DNA of 24,139 nt from CAXTEJ01 sp964243295 (GTDB lineage: Bacteria > Actinomycetota > Actinomycetes > Actinomycetales > Angustibacteraceae): NCBI GenBank assembly GCA_964243295.1, contig CAXTEJ010000047.1, positions 1 to 24,139 on the forward strand, read 5' to 3'. The notes under the pieces are model-generated. The model did no database searches. It saw only the letters and a program-made list of their open reading frames with translations, and was not told the origin of the DNA. Below, one piece after another: positions 1 to 6,990 of the stretch. Every line of letters begins with the position of its first letter. The stretch's first letter is position 1. The translations under genes and the position numbers were made by a program.

Positions 1-200
1 GGGGGGGCGGGCGCGGCGAGGGGGGCGGGGGGGGGCAGGGGCAGGGGGACGGGGGGGGGGCCGGGGGCCGGGGTGGGCGGGCCGACCGGGACGGGAGCCA
101 CCACGGGTGCGGGGGCAGGGGCGGGCGGCGCGACCGGGTCGGGCTGGGGCGCCGGAGCAGGCGCGGGAGCAGGCGCCGGAGCGGCTGGGGGTGCCTTCGG
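1..200 (-). repeat. Pro/Ala-rich low-complexity tail with long C-homopolymers (coding strand)
   Basis: Part of the protease gene. The coding strand reads as PAPAPA/PPAP-type repeats and includes a run of ten C (plus-strand G run at 51-60) and another of nine (27-35). It encodes an extended proline-rich linker or wall-spanning segment. Runs this long are prone to slippage in replication and to errors in sequencing, so the frame left of about position 60 is less certain. Confidence 0.8.
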
Positions 201-2003
201 CCGGGCGTTGACCGGCGTCCCGGACGGGCCGGCGCCCGCCGCGGTCGTGGCGGCGACGGCGACGGCGTAGTCCTGGTCGTTGACCAGCCCGGCGAGCTCG
301 GCCTCCCGGGCTGCGGCGTCGAGCGCGAGCGTCGCCGTGGCCCCGCCCGCGGGTCCGTAGGCGATGCGGTAGCCGAGGACGGGCGAGCCGCCGTCGCTCG
401 CCGGCGGCTGCCACGACACGCGCAGCCGGCCGTCGCCGCTGTCGACGCGGGCGACCACGACGTCACCCGGCAGCCCGCGCGGCACGGCGTGGACGGCGGT
501 CGACCTGGGGGACCAACCCGCGGCGTTCTGCGCCTCGACCACCACCTCGTGGTCGACGCCGTTGGCCAGGCCGCCGACCGTCGCGCTGGTGCCGGTGACC
601 GTCACTGTGGTCGGCGCAGCCCCCGCGCGCACCGCCGTCACGCGGTACGACGTCACCGCGGTCGCGCTCGCGGCCGGCGTCCAGCTCACGGCGAGCGCGC
701 CGTCCGCCGGCACGACGCTGACGCCGTCGACCTGCGCCGGGGGCTGCTGCCGAAGCAGCGGTGCGGGCACGGTCGTCAGCGCCCGCAGCGGGTCGACGAG
801 GCCGTGCCCGTGCTCGACGTCCGAGCCGGCGACGCCCAGGTCGTCGGCCGTCGCCTCGACGTGGGCCTCGACCTGGTCGGGAGTCAGCGTCGGGTAGCGC
901 GCGTGCACCGCCGCCACGACGGCGGCGGCGTAGGGCGTCGCCATCGACGTGCCCTGCAGAAACGCGTAGCCCCCATCGAGGTAGGTCGACAGGATGTCGA
1001 CGCCCGGCGCGACGACCGAGATGTGCGCGCCGGTGGAGGAGAACGGGGCGCGCACGTCGTAGCGGTCGGTGGCTCCGACGGCCATGACGCCGGCCATGGC
1101 GGCGGGGTACGACGTCGGGTTGCCCTCGAGGGCCTCGTTGCCCATCGCGGCGACGACGGTGACGCCCTTGGAGCGGGCGTAGTCGATGGCCGTCTGCAGC
1201 GTCGGGTCGGCGCTCGGCCCGCCGAGCGACATGCTGATGACGCCCGCGCCGTGGTCGGCCGCCCACAGCACGCCCTCGGCGGCCATGCCCGTGTCGCCGC
1301 GGCCGTCGGCTCCCAGCACCTTGACCGGCACGACCGCCACGTCCGACAGCAGGCCCTCGACACCGATCCCGTTGCCGACGAGGGCGCCGATGATGCCCGC
1401 GACGTGCGTGCCGTGGCCGAACGTGTCGACCGGGAAGCCGGGGATCCCCGCCGTGGTGGGCGTGGCGTCGTAGCCTGCCAGCACGTGCTGCTCGAGGTCG
1501 GGGTGGCTGGAGATGCCGGTGTCGAGCACCGCGACCACCGGCCGGCCCGCCGGCGTCAGCGGGCCCTGGGCGAGGCGCACCTGCTCGGACCTCAACCGCG
1601 GCAGCGCCCACTGCCGGGGAGCCAGCGGGTCGGCGGTGGCGTGCAGCGGCTGGGTCACGCTGGCCTCGACGACGGTCGGCTGCGCCTCGAGCAGCGCGGC
1701 CACCGGCGCGGCGTCGGTCGCGGCGAGGGTGACGGTGTCGAGCGTCAGGTCGCCGTCGCGCTCGCGGCGCAGCAGTGACACGTCGCGCCGACGCTCGCCG
1801 GCGAGCGGAACTGCCGCGGCCACGACGCCGCGCTCACGGGCGTCCAGGTCGCCCAGGACCGCGGCGGGCAGCCCGGGCAGGCTCAGCCCGGACGTCGGCT
1901 GCGGAGCAGGCGCGGCGACGGCGGGGGTCAGGGACAGCAGGGTGCCTGCGCAGACGGCAGCGGTGATCGCGGCGAGGGAGCGGCGGATGGGGCGCCGGGT
2001 CAT
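1..2003 (-). CDS. Secreted subtilisin-like S8 serine protease with FN3 domains (3' end cut by window edge)
   Basis: The frame from ATG at 2003 stays open to the left edge (about 667 codons seen), so the C-terminus is missing. Residues 1-30 form a Sec-type signal peptide (basic MTRRPIRR, hydrophobic core, likely cleavage after AVA). Residues about 40-120 resemble an inhibitor-like propeptide. The S8 domain follows with all catalytic parts: Asp161 in VLDTGISSHPDL, His197 in FGHGTHVAG, oxyanion Asn289 in AAMGNE, and Ser353 in GTSMATP. Two fibronectin-III-like modules follow (roughly residues 420-510 and 511-600), then a Pro/Ala-rich low-complexity tail. A GAGGAG ribosome site lies 5 bases before the ATG. 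Expected role: extracellular or wall-associated protein degradation. The FN3 modules and proline tail suggest tethering or surface presentation, but no anchor is visible because the gene is truncated. Family assignment is firm; substrate is unknown. Confidence 0.95.
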   Translation of the reverse strand, partial: MTRRPIRRSLAAITAAVCAGTLLSLTPAVAAPAPQPTSGLSLPGLPAAVLGDLDARERGVVAAAVPLAGERRRDVSLLRRERDGDLTLDTVTLAATDAAPVAALLEAQPTVVEASVTQPLHATADPLAPRQWALPRLRSEQVRLAQGPLTPAGRPVVAVLDTGISSHPDLEQHVLAGYDATPTTAGIPGFPVDTFGHGTHVAGIIGALVGNGIGVEGLLSDVAVVPVKVLGADGRGDTGMAAEGVLWAADHGAGVISMSLGGPSADPTLQTAIDYARSKGVTVVAAMGNEALEGNPTSYPAAMAGVMAVGATDRYDVRAPFSSTGAHISVVAPGVDILSTYLDGGYAFLQGTSMATPYAAAVVAAVHARYPTLTPDQVEAHVEATADDLGVAGSDVEHGHGLVDPLRALTTVPAPLLRQQPPAQVDGVSVVPADGALAVSWTPAASATAVTSYRVTAVRAGAAPTTVTVTGTSATVGGLANGVDHEVVVEAQNAAGWSPRSTAVHAVPRGLPGDVVVARVDSGDGRLRVSWQPPASDGGSPVLGYRIAYGPAGGATATLALDAAAREAELAGLVNDQDYAVAVAATTAAGAGPSGTPVNARPKAPPAAPAPAPAPAPAPQPDPVAPPAPAPAPVVAPVPVGPPTPAPGPPPVPLPLPPPAPLAAPAP

Positions 2004-2044
2004 GCTGCTCCTCGAGGGGACGACACCGGAGACGGGCAGTGGTC

Positions 2045-2050
2045 ACCCTA
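2045..2050 (-). promoter_or_regulatory. Possible -10 box (TAGGGT) for the S8 protease gene
   Basis: On the minus strand TAGGGT fits the actinobacterial TANNNT -10 pattern and lies about 41 bases before the protease ATG, which would give a leader of about 35 nt carrying the GAGGAG site. No convincing -35 hexamer is seen. The same hexamer occurs before the aldehyde dehydrogenase at 10518. Weak, pattern-only evidence. Confidence 0.3.
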
Positions 2051-2100
2051 CGTGCTGACCGGGCTACCGTGCGCCATTTTCGCCGGAATGGGTGACGACG

Positions 2101-2119
2101 GTCCCCCGCAACGGGGGAC
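2101..2119 (-). terminator. Perfect 8-bp hairpin after the GNAT gene
   Basis: GTCCCCCG, loop CAA, CGGGGGAC: a perfect, very GC-rich stem starting 10 bases past the stop of the acetyltransferase gene and well before the protease promoter region. No U-tract follows in either direction. Such U-less hairpins are commonly proposed as terminators in high-GC actinobacteria. It likely separates the two-gene operon from the protease gene. Confidence 0.5.
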
Positions 2120-2128
2120 GACGGTTCC

Positions 2129-2620
2129 TCAGCGCTCCGGCAGCGCGAGCCACGCCTGCCACGTCAGCTCGCGGCCGACCAGCCGGGCCCGCTCGAACGG
2201 CCACTCGCGGGCGAGCCAGCGCGGCACGAGGTCGTCCAGCGCGGCCTCCAGCGGCGTGCCCACGAGCCGGTCGACCACCCACCACGACACCTCGGCGTCG
2301 GCGCCGGCGCGCTCGGGTGGGTCGACGTAGACGCAGCCCAGCAGCTCGGTCTCGCCGGTGTCGAGCAGTGCGTAGTTGAACGACTCGTGCGCCGCGATCT
2401 CCCGCTCGTGCCGGGCGAGCTCCTCGCGGTCCTGCTCGCGGGTCATCTCGGCCGGAGGCCAGCCCCACGCCGGGCCGAACACCTCGAACAGCCGCTCGCG
2501 CGAGCCCATGACGGCCGGCAGGTCGAGGTCGACGTCGTCCGCCCGGATCGGCCGCAGGTGGTGGCCGGCGTCGACAGGCACGTGCAGCGGGTGCTCGAAG
2601 TCCGCCGGCAACCAGCTCAC
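2129..2620 (-). CDS. GNAT-family N-acetyltransferase-like protein
   Basis: 163 residues from GTG at 2620. The start is set by a 4-base GTGA overlap with the stop of the upstream gene, indicating translational coupling. The sequence has the GNAT-like layout: an N-terminal HLRPIRADDVDLD strand/turn, a helix with REQDREELARHEREIAAHE, a central strand ALLDTGETELLGCVYVDPPE (beta4-like) and VSWWVVDRLVG, where an acetyl-CoA pyrophosphate loop would be expected. The canonical Q/RxxGxG/A loop is poorly preserved here, so catalytic activity is uncertain. The acceptor substrate is unknown. It is co-transcribed with the PPOX-family gene, and a GC-rich hairpin follows the stop. The family call rests on remembered similarity to actinobacterial GNAT proteins and overall layout. 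Confidence 0.75.
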   Translation of the reverse strand: MSWLPADFEHPLHVPVDAGHHLRPIRADDVDLDLPAVMGSRERLFEVFGPAWGWPPAEMTREQDREELARHEREIAAHESFNYALLDTGETELLGCVYVDPPERAGADAEVSWWVVDRLVGTPLEAALDDLVPRWLAREWPFERARLVGRELTWQAWLALPER

Positions 2621-3033
2621 GCGTCCTCCCGCGGCGCCGGCCGGTCGACCAGCCCCAGCACGGTGTCGACCGCGATCTCCAGGACGACGCGCGCCGGGTT
2701 CACGCGCGGTGCTCGGTAGCGCTCGGCGTACCGGCGCACGGCGTCGGCCACCGGGTCGGGGTGCACCAGCACGCTGACCGGCCCCTCGAGGGTCAGCCAC
2801 TTCCACCCCTCGAGCTGGCACACGACGGCTCGACCGCCGCGCATGGCGTTGCGGGCCTTGACGCTGTCGCCGCCGGTGATGACGCGCGCGACGTGGGCTT
2901 CGTCGTCCCAGGTGAACCCGACGGGCACGACGTGCGGCGAGCGGTCCTTGCGCAGCGTCGTGAGGGTGGCGAGGTGCCGCTCGCGCAGGAAGTCGAGCGC
3001 CGCGGCCGGCAGGTGGTGGGGGTCGAGGGGCAC
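2617..3033 (-). CDS. PPOX-class (pyridoxamine 5'-phosphate oxidase-like) flavin/F420-dependent protein
   Basis: 138 residues from GTG at 3033. It has the split-barrel features of the PPOX family: N-terminal AALDFLRERHLATLTTLRKDRSPHVVPVGF, then a central strand around ARVITGGDSVKARNAMRGGRAVVCQLEGWKWLTLEGP, which resembles the Rv1155-like F420-dependent group (TIGR03618-type). The longer open frame upstream reads as low-quality sequence antisense to prpE, so the start was placed where homology begins. The expected role is reduction or oxidation of a small molecule using F420 or FMN; which cofactor cannot be decided by eye. It is the first gene of a two-gene operon, divergent from prpE with only 56 bp between the starts. 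Confidence 0.8.
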   Translation of the reverse strand: MPLDPHHLPAAALDFLRERHLATLTTLRKDRSPHVVPVGFTWDDEAHVARVITGGDSVKARNAMRGGRAVVCQLEGWKWLTLEGPVSVLVHPDPVADAVRRYAERYRAPRVNPARVVLEIAVDTVLGLVDRPAPREDA

Positions 3034-3089
3034 CTGCGAAGGATCCCACGCGCGTGGCGCCGACCCGTGCGCGGCGGCAGGATGCCCGC
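3034..3089. promoter_or_regulatory. Short divergent promoter region between PPOX gene and prpE
   Basis: Only 56 bp separate the two starts. CAGGAT at 3078-3083 is followed by 6 bases and the prpE ATG; on the other strand GATCCT (3045-3040) is followed by 6 bases and the PPOX GTG. Both fit an NANNNT -10 box placed for leaderless transcription. For prpE, AGGA could instead be a Shine-Dalgarno site 7 bases from the ATG, so the two readings compete. No clear -35 boxes. Confidence 0.3.
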
Positions 3090-5036
3090 ATGAGCCCAGC
3101 CCGCCCGGACCCGGTGCACGCGAGCGGCGCCGAGCCGGTGCGGCCCTCGCCGGACGGCCCGTGGGCCACCGCCCACCGGCGCAGCCTCGAGGATCCCGAC
3201 GGCTTCTGGGGCGACGCGGCCCGCGGCGTCTCGTGGTTCGCCAAGCCCCCCACGGTGCTCGACCGCTCGAGAGCACCGTTCTACCGCTGGTTCACCGGCG
3301 GCACCATGAACACCTGCTACAACGCGCTCGACCGCCACGTCGTCGCCGGCCGCGCCGACCAGCCGGCGCTCATCCACGACTCGGCGGTCACCGGCACGGT
3401 GCGCACCTACACCTACGCGATCCTGCTCGACCTCGTCGGGCGCTTCGCGGGGGTGCTGCGCGCCCTTGGCGTCGACCGCGGTGACCGGGTCGTGATCTAC
3501 ATGCCCATGGTGCCCGAGGCGGTGGTCGCCATGCTGGCGTGCGCGCGCATCGGCGCCGTGCACTCGGTGGTGTTCGGTGGCTTCGCGCCCGCAGAGCTGG
3601 CCGCCCGCATCGACGACGCGCAGCCGGTTGTCGTGGTGACGGCCTCGTGCGGGGTCGAGCCGACCCGCGTCGTCGAGTACAAGCCGCTGCTGGACGCAGC
3701 CCTGGCCCGCAGCACCCACCAGCCGCAGGCGACCGTGGTGCTGCAGCGGCCGCAGGCCACCGCCGAGATGCGCGAGCGCGACCACGACTGGGCGTCGGTG
3801 ATGCGCTCCGGCGTCGTGCCCTACGCCGAGTGCGTGCCCGTCGACGCGACCGACCCGCTCTACGTGCTCTACACCAGCGGCACCACCGGCCGCCCGAAGG
3901 GCATCGTGCGTGACAACGGCGGTCACGCCGTCGCGCTGCACTGGTCGATGAGCAACGTCTTCGGCGTCCAGCCCGGCGACGTGTGGTTCACCGCCAGCGA
4001 CGTCGGCTGGGTGGTAGGCCACTCCTACATCGTCTACGCGCCGCTGCTCGCCGGGTGCACGACGGTGCTCTACGAGGGCAAACCCGTTGGTACGCCGGAC
4101 GCCGGGGCGCTCTGGCGCGTGGTCGCCGACCACCGCGTGAGTGCCATGTTCACCGCGCCCACGGCCGTGCGCGCCATCCGCAGGGAAGACCCGGAGGGCG
4201 CGCTGCTCGCCGCCCACGACACGTCGTCCCTGCGGACGCTGTTCCTCGCGGGCGAGCGGCTCGACCCCGACACCTACGCGTGGGCGGGCCAGCGGCTGGG
4301 CGTGCCCGTCGTCGACAACTGGTGGCAGACCGAGACCGGTTGGCCCATCTGCGCGAGCCCGCGCGGGCTGGAAGCGTTGCCCCCCAAGGCGGGCTCGCCG
4401 AGCGTGCCGATGCCCGGCTACGACGTCCGGGTGCTCGACGCCTCGGGCGAGGAGGTCGCGGCCGGCGTCGAGGGGGCGCTGTGCCTGCGGCTGCCGATGC
4501 CGCCCGGCACCCTGCCGACGCTCTGGCAGGACGACGAGCAGTTCGTGTCGTCGTACCTGTCGGCGTTCCCGGGTCACTACCTGACCGGCGACGGCGGATA
4601 CGTCGACGAGGACGGCTACGTGTTCGTCATGGGCCGCACGGACGACGTCCTCAACGTCGCGGGGCACCGGCTCTCGACCGGTGCGCTGGAGGCGGCGCTC
4701 GCGGGGCACCCGGCGGTGGCCGAGTGCGCCGTGATCGGCGTCTACGACGAGCTCAAGGGGCAGGTGCCGCGCGGGCTGGTGGTGCTGCGGTCCGACACCG
4801 AACTCGACGCTAAGACCGTTGCAGCGCAGTGCGTGCAGCGCGTGCGCGACGAGGTCGGCCCCGTCGCCGCACTGCGCCGGGTCGACATCGTGGCCGCGCT
4901 GCCGAAGACGCGGTCGGGCAAGGTGCTGCGCCGCACCATGCGCGAGATCGCCGACGGCGGGTCACCGACGGTGCCGAGCACCATCGAGGACCCGACGGTG
5001 CTCGACGCGCTCACCGCGGTGCTGCGCGCGCCCTGA
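3090..5036 (+). CDS. prpE: Propionyl-CoA synthetase (propionate-CoA ligase), PrpE/ACSS3 type
   Basis: 648 residues. Activates short acids (propionate, perhaps acetate) with ATP and CoA through an acyl-adenylate. It belongs to the ANL superfamily: N-terminal ACS segment with FWGDAARGVSWF, core P-loop YTSGTTGRPKG (about residues 260-270), and the VDNWWQTETGWPI motif (about 408-420), whose WPI ending is characteristic of PrpE/ACSS3 rather than classic acetyl-CoA synthetase. The hinge region YLTGDGGYVDEDGYVFVMGRTDDVLNVAGHRLSTG is intact. The C-terminal PKTRSGKVLRR carries catalytic Lys611, the residue usually controlled by acetylation in this family. Length is normal. ATG 3090 was preferred over the upstream open frame because homology starts here and CAGGAT/AGGA lies just before it. 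Propionyl-CoA links it loosely to the MmsA-like enzyme at 19321. Confidence 0.9.
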   Translation: MSPARPDPVHASGAEPVRPSPDGPWATAHRRSLEDPDGFWGDAARGVSWFAKPPTVLDRSRAPFYRWFTGGTMNTCYNALDRHVVAGRADQPALIHDSAVTGTVRTYTYAILLDLVGRFAGVLRALGVDRGDRVVIYMPMVPEAVVAMLACARIGAVHSVVFGGFAPAELAARIDDAQPVVVVTASCGVEPTRVVEYKPLLDAALARSTHQPQATVVLQRPQATAEMRERDHDWASVMRSGVVPYAECVPVDATDPLYVLYTSGTTGRPKGIVRDNGGHAVALHWSMSNVFGVQPGDVWFTASDVGWVVGHSYIVYAPLLAGCTTVLYEGKPVGTPDAGALWRVVADHRVSAMFTAPTAVRAIRREDPEGALLAAHDTSSLRTLFLAGERLDPDTYAWAGQRLGVPVVDNWWQTETGWPICASPRGLEALPPKAGSPSVPMPGYDVRVLDASGEEVAAGVEGALCLRLPMPPGTLPTLWQDDEQFVSSYLSAFPGHYLTGDGGYVDEDGYVFVMGRTDDVLNVAGHRLSTGALEAALAGHPAVAECAVIGVYDELKGQVPRGLVVLRSDTELDAKTVAAQCVQRVRDEVGPVAALRRVDIVAALPKTRSGKVLRRTMREIADGGSPTVPSTIEDPTVLDALTAVLRAP

Positions 5037-5119
5037 GCCGCCGCGCCGGTCGGTTCCCGTGCCAGCCGCCCTGGGGATCATCCGGGAGCCAGCGTCGCCC
5101 CCCCCTCCAGTTCGGACGA
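5037..5119. other. Convergent intergenic spacer, nothing recognised
   Basis: 83 bp between the prpE stop and the beta-glucosidase stop. It holds short G/C runs but no convincing hairpin with a U-tract. Confidence 0.6.
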
Positions 5120-6532
5120 TCAGCCCAGGTCGTCGACTGCGGGCAGCTCGCCGGTGGCGATGAGCCGGCGGTACCACTTCGCGCTGTCCTTGAGGGTGCG
5201 CGCCTGAGTCTGGTAGTCGACGCGGACGATGCCGAAGCGCCGGTCGTAGCCCCACGCCCACTCGAAGTTGTCGAGCAGCGACCACAGGAAGTACCCGCGG
5301 ACGTCGGCGCCCTGGTCGATCGCCGTCCCGACCGCATCGATGTGGCGGGCCAGGTAGGAGACGCGCTCGGGGTCGTGCACCGCGCCGTCCGGCGACACCT
5401 CGTCGGCGAACGCGGCGCCGTTCTCGGTGACGAGCAGCGGCAGGTCGGGGTAGCGCCGGGCGGTGTCGAGCAGCAGCTCGGTCAGGCCCTCGGGCTCGAT
5501 GTTCCAGCCCATCGCAGTGTGCGGGCCGGGCTGCGGCAGGAAGTCGATGTCGTCGCAGCCCACCCACGGGCTGGCGCTCGCGTCGCCGTGGCCGTCGGCG
5601 TTCTGGCGCTCGCTCACGCCGTCCCAGGCCTGCGCCCGCGAGGTGGAGTAGTAGTTGATGCCCAGCCGGGTGAGCGGCACCTTCGTGATCTCGAGGTCGC
5701 CGTCCTGCACGAACGACCAGTCGGTGACCGCCGCCATGTCGTCGAGCAGGTCCTGCGGGTAGGCGCCGTCGAGCATCGGCCCGAGGAACACCCGGTTGCC
5801 GACCGCGTCGATGCGGCGCACGGCGTCCAGGTCGCCGGCCGACTCGCTGGCGGGGCGGGTGACGTGCAGGTTGAGGGTGACCGACAGGTCGGCCTGCGGT
5901 GCGAGCTCACGCACGACGGCCCCGGCGAGGCCGTGAGCGAGGTTGAGGTGGTGGGCGGCGGCCAGCGCGGCCGCGGGCTCCTGCCGGCCGGGCGCGTGGA
6001 CGCCGGACGCGTAGCCGAGGTACGCCGCGCACCACGGCTCGTTGAGCGTCGTCCACTGCGTCACCCGGTCGCCCAGCGCGCGGACGACGTGCTCGGCGTA
6101 CTCCCCGAAGCGAAGCGCGATGTCGCGCGCGGGCCAGCCGCCGGCGTCCTCGAGGGCCTGCGGGAGGTCCCAGTGGTACATCGTCGCGACGGGCGCGATG
6201 CCGCGGGCCTGCAGGCCGTCGACCAGGCGGGAGTAGAAGTCCAGCCCCGCCTGCACCGCCGGGCCCGAACCGGTGGGCTGGATGCGCGGCCACGCGATCG
6301 AGAAGCGGTAGGCGCTCACGCCCAGGTCGGCCAGGATGTCGAGGTCCTGCTCATAGCGGTGGTAGTGGTCGTCCGCCACGTCGCCGGTGTCGCCGTTCAG
6401 CACCCGGCCGGGCGTGTGCGAGAACGTGTCCCAGATGCTCGGGCCGCGGCCGTCCTCGGTGACGGCTCCCTCGATCTGGTAGGACGCGGTCGCCGTCCCC
6501 CACACGAAGCCGTCGGGGAAGGTCCTGGCCAT
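5120..6532 (-). CDS. GH1 family beta-glucosidase
   Basis: 470 residues, normal for GH1. Hydrolyses beta-linked glucosides (cellobiose and similar) by the retaining mechanism. Seen in sequence: N-terminal FPDGFVWGTATASYQIEGA, SIAWPRIQPTG, acid/base Glu165 in TTLNEPW, nucleophile Glu370 in LLVTENGAAF, and the C-terminal YFLWSLLDNFEWAWGY signature for the glycone/aglycone site. No signal peptide, so it is cytoplasmic and would act on imported oligosaccharides. ATG at 6532 is preceded by GAGGAG six bases upstream; the open frame extending to 6646 lacks homology. No sugar transporter or LacI-type regulator adjoins it, and no CebR-like operator was seen. Confidence 0.95.
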   Translation of the reverse strand: MARTFPDGFVWGTATASYQIEGAVTEDGRGPSIWDTFSHTPGRVLNGDTGDVADDHYHRYEQDLDILADLGVSAYRFSIAWPRIQPTGSGPAVQAGLDFYSRLVDGLQARGIAPVATMYHWDLPQALEDAGGWPARDIALRFGEYAEHVVRALGDRVTQWTTLNEPWCAAYLGYASGVHAPGRQEPAAALAAAHHLNLAHGLAGAVVRELAPQADLSVTLNLHVTRPASESAGDLDAVRRIDAVGNRVFLGPMLDGAYPQDLLDDMAAVTDWSFVQDGDLEITKVPLTRLGINYYSTSRAQAWDGVSERQNADGHGDASASPWVGCDDIDFLPQPGPHTAMGWNIEPEGLTELLLDTARRYPDLPLLVTENGAAFADEVSPDGAVHDPERVSYLARHIDAVGTAIDQGADVRGYFLWSLLDNFEWAWGYDRRFGIVRVDYQTQARTLKDSAKWYRRLIATGELPAVDDLG

Positions 6533-6569
6533 GGGGTGCTCCTCGGTGCTGCCGCGCGTCGCGGTGTCG

Positions 6570-6619
6570 GGGGGTGCCGGCTGGCGGGCCCATCTTGCCG
6601 CACCCTGGCGGGCACCCCC
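6570..6619. repeat. Inverted repeat in the divergent bgl/DUF2277 intergenic region
   Basis: GGGGGTGCC at 6570-6578 and its complement GGCACCCCC at 6611-6619, with 32 bases between. Inside the loop region CTGGCGGGC occurs twice (6581-6589 and 6605-6613). The spacing suits either looping or two half-sites for a regulator in the 152-bp region between divergent starts. The rest of 6533-6684 shows nothing further apart from the -10-like box listed separately. Confidence 0.4.
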
Positions 6620-6672
6620 GTCGCCCCCGGCCGCATCCGGCTGCACCCTGGCCGCGGAGCCTGCGGGGCCAC

Positions 6673-6678
6673 TACCGT
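6673..6678 (+). promoter_or_regulatory. -10 box (TACCGT), likely leaderless promoter for the DUF2277 gene
   Basis: TACCGT fits TANNNT and ends 6 bases before the ATG at 6685, placing the expected transcript start at the start codon. No Shine-Dalgarno sequence is obvious. Confidence 0.45.
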
Positions 6679-6684
6679 CGGGGC

Positions 6685-6990
6685 ATGTGCCGCAGCATCA
6701 AGACCCTGCGTGAGCCGTTCGTCGAGGACGTCACGACCGCCGACGTCCAAGCGGCCGCGCTGCAGTACGTCCGCAAGATCAGCGGGTTCCGCACGCCGGC
6801 CCCCGTCAACGCCGCCGCCTTCGACGAGGCCGTGCGGGCCGTGACCGCCGCGACCGGTCAGCTGCTCGAGAGCCTCGAGGTGCGCCCCTCGCCGCGGGCG
6901 CTGTCTCCGGACGAGCGGGCAGCCCGCGCCCGCGAGGACCGGCGGGCCCGCGACCTGCGAGCCGCGGGCGTGGCTGGCGGCGGTCAGTGA
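6685..6990 (+). CDS. DUF2277 family protein
   Basis: 101 residues. The N-terminus MCRSIKTLREPF, the motif AALQYVRKISGFRTPA, and the helix AFDEAVRAVTAATGQLLESL match the DUF2277 pattern of small actinobacterial and proteobacterial proteins. The conserved Met-Cys-Arg start and the KISGF motif support this ATG. The C-terminal 30 residues are Arg/Ala-rich and charged. Function is unknown for the family. The gene is apparently monocistronic, and its last 7 bases overlap the 3' end of the convergent FAD oxidoreductase gene. Confidence 0.85.
   Translation: MCRSIKTLREPFVEDVTTADVQAAALQYVRKISGFRTPAPVNAAAFDEAVRAVTAATGQLLESLEVRPSPRALSPDERAARAREDRRARDLRAAGVAGGGQ

Noticed and set aside
2793..4709. Very long minus-strand open frame antisense to prpE (and similar long frames antisense to bgl, ALDH, pot and mmsA genes)
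   Set aside because: Composition is dominated by Arg/Gly/Ala/His/Val typical of the antisense frame in GC-rich genes; no domain is recognisable, and each lies opposite a gene with full motifs.
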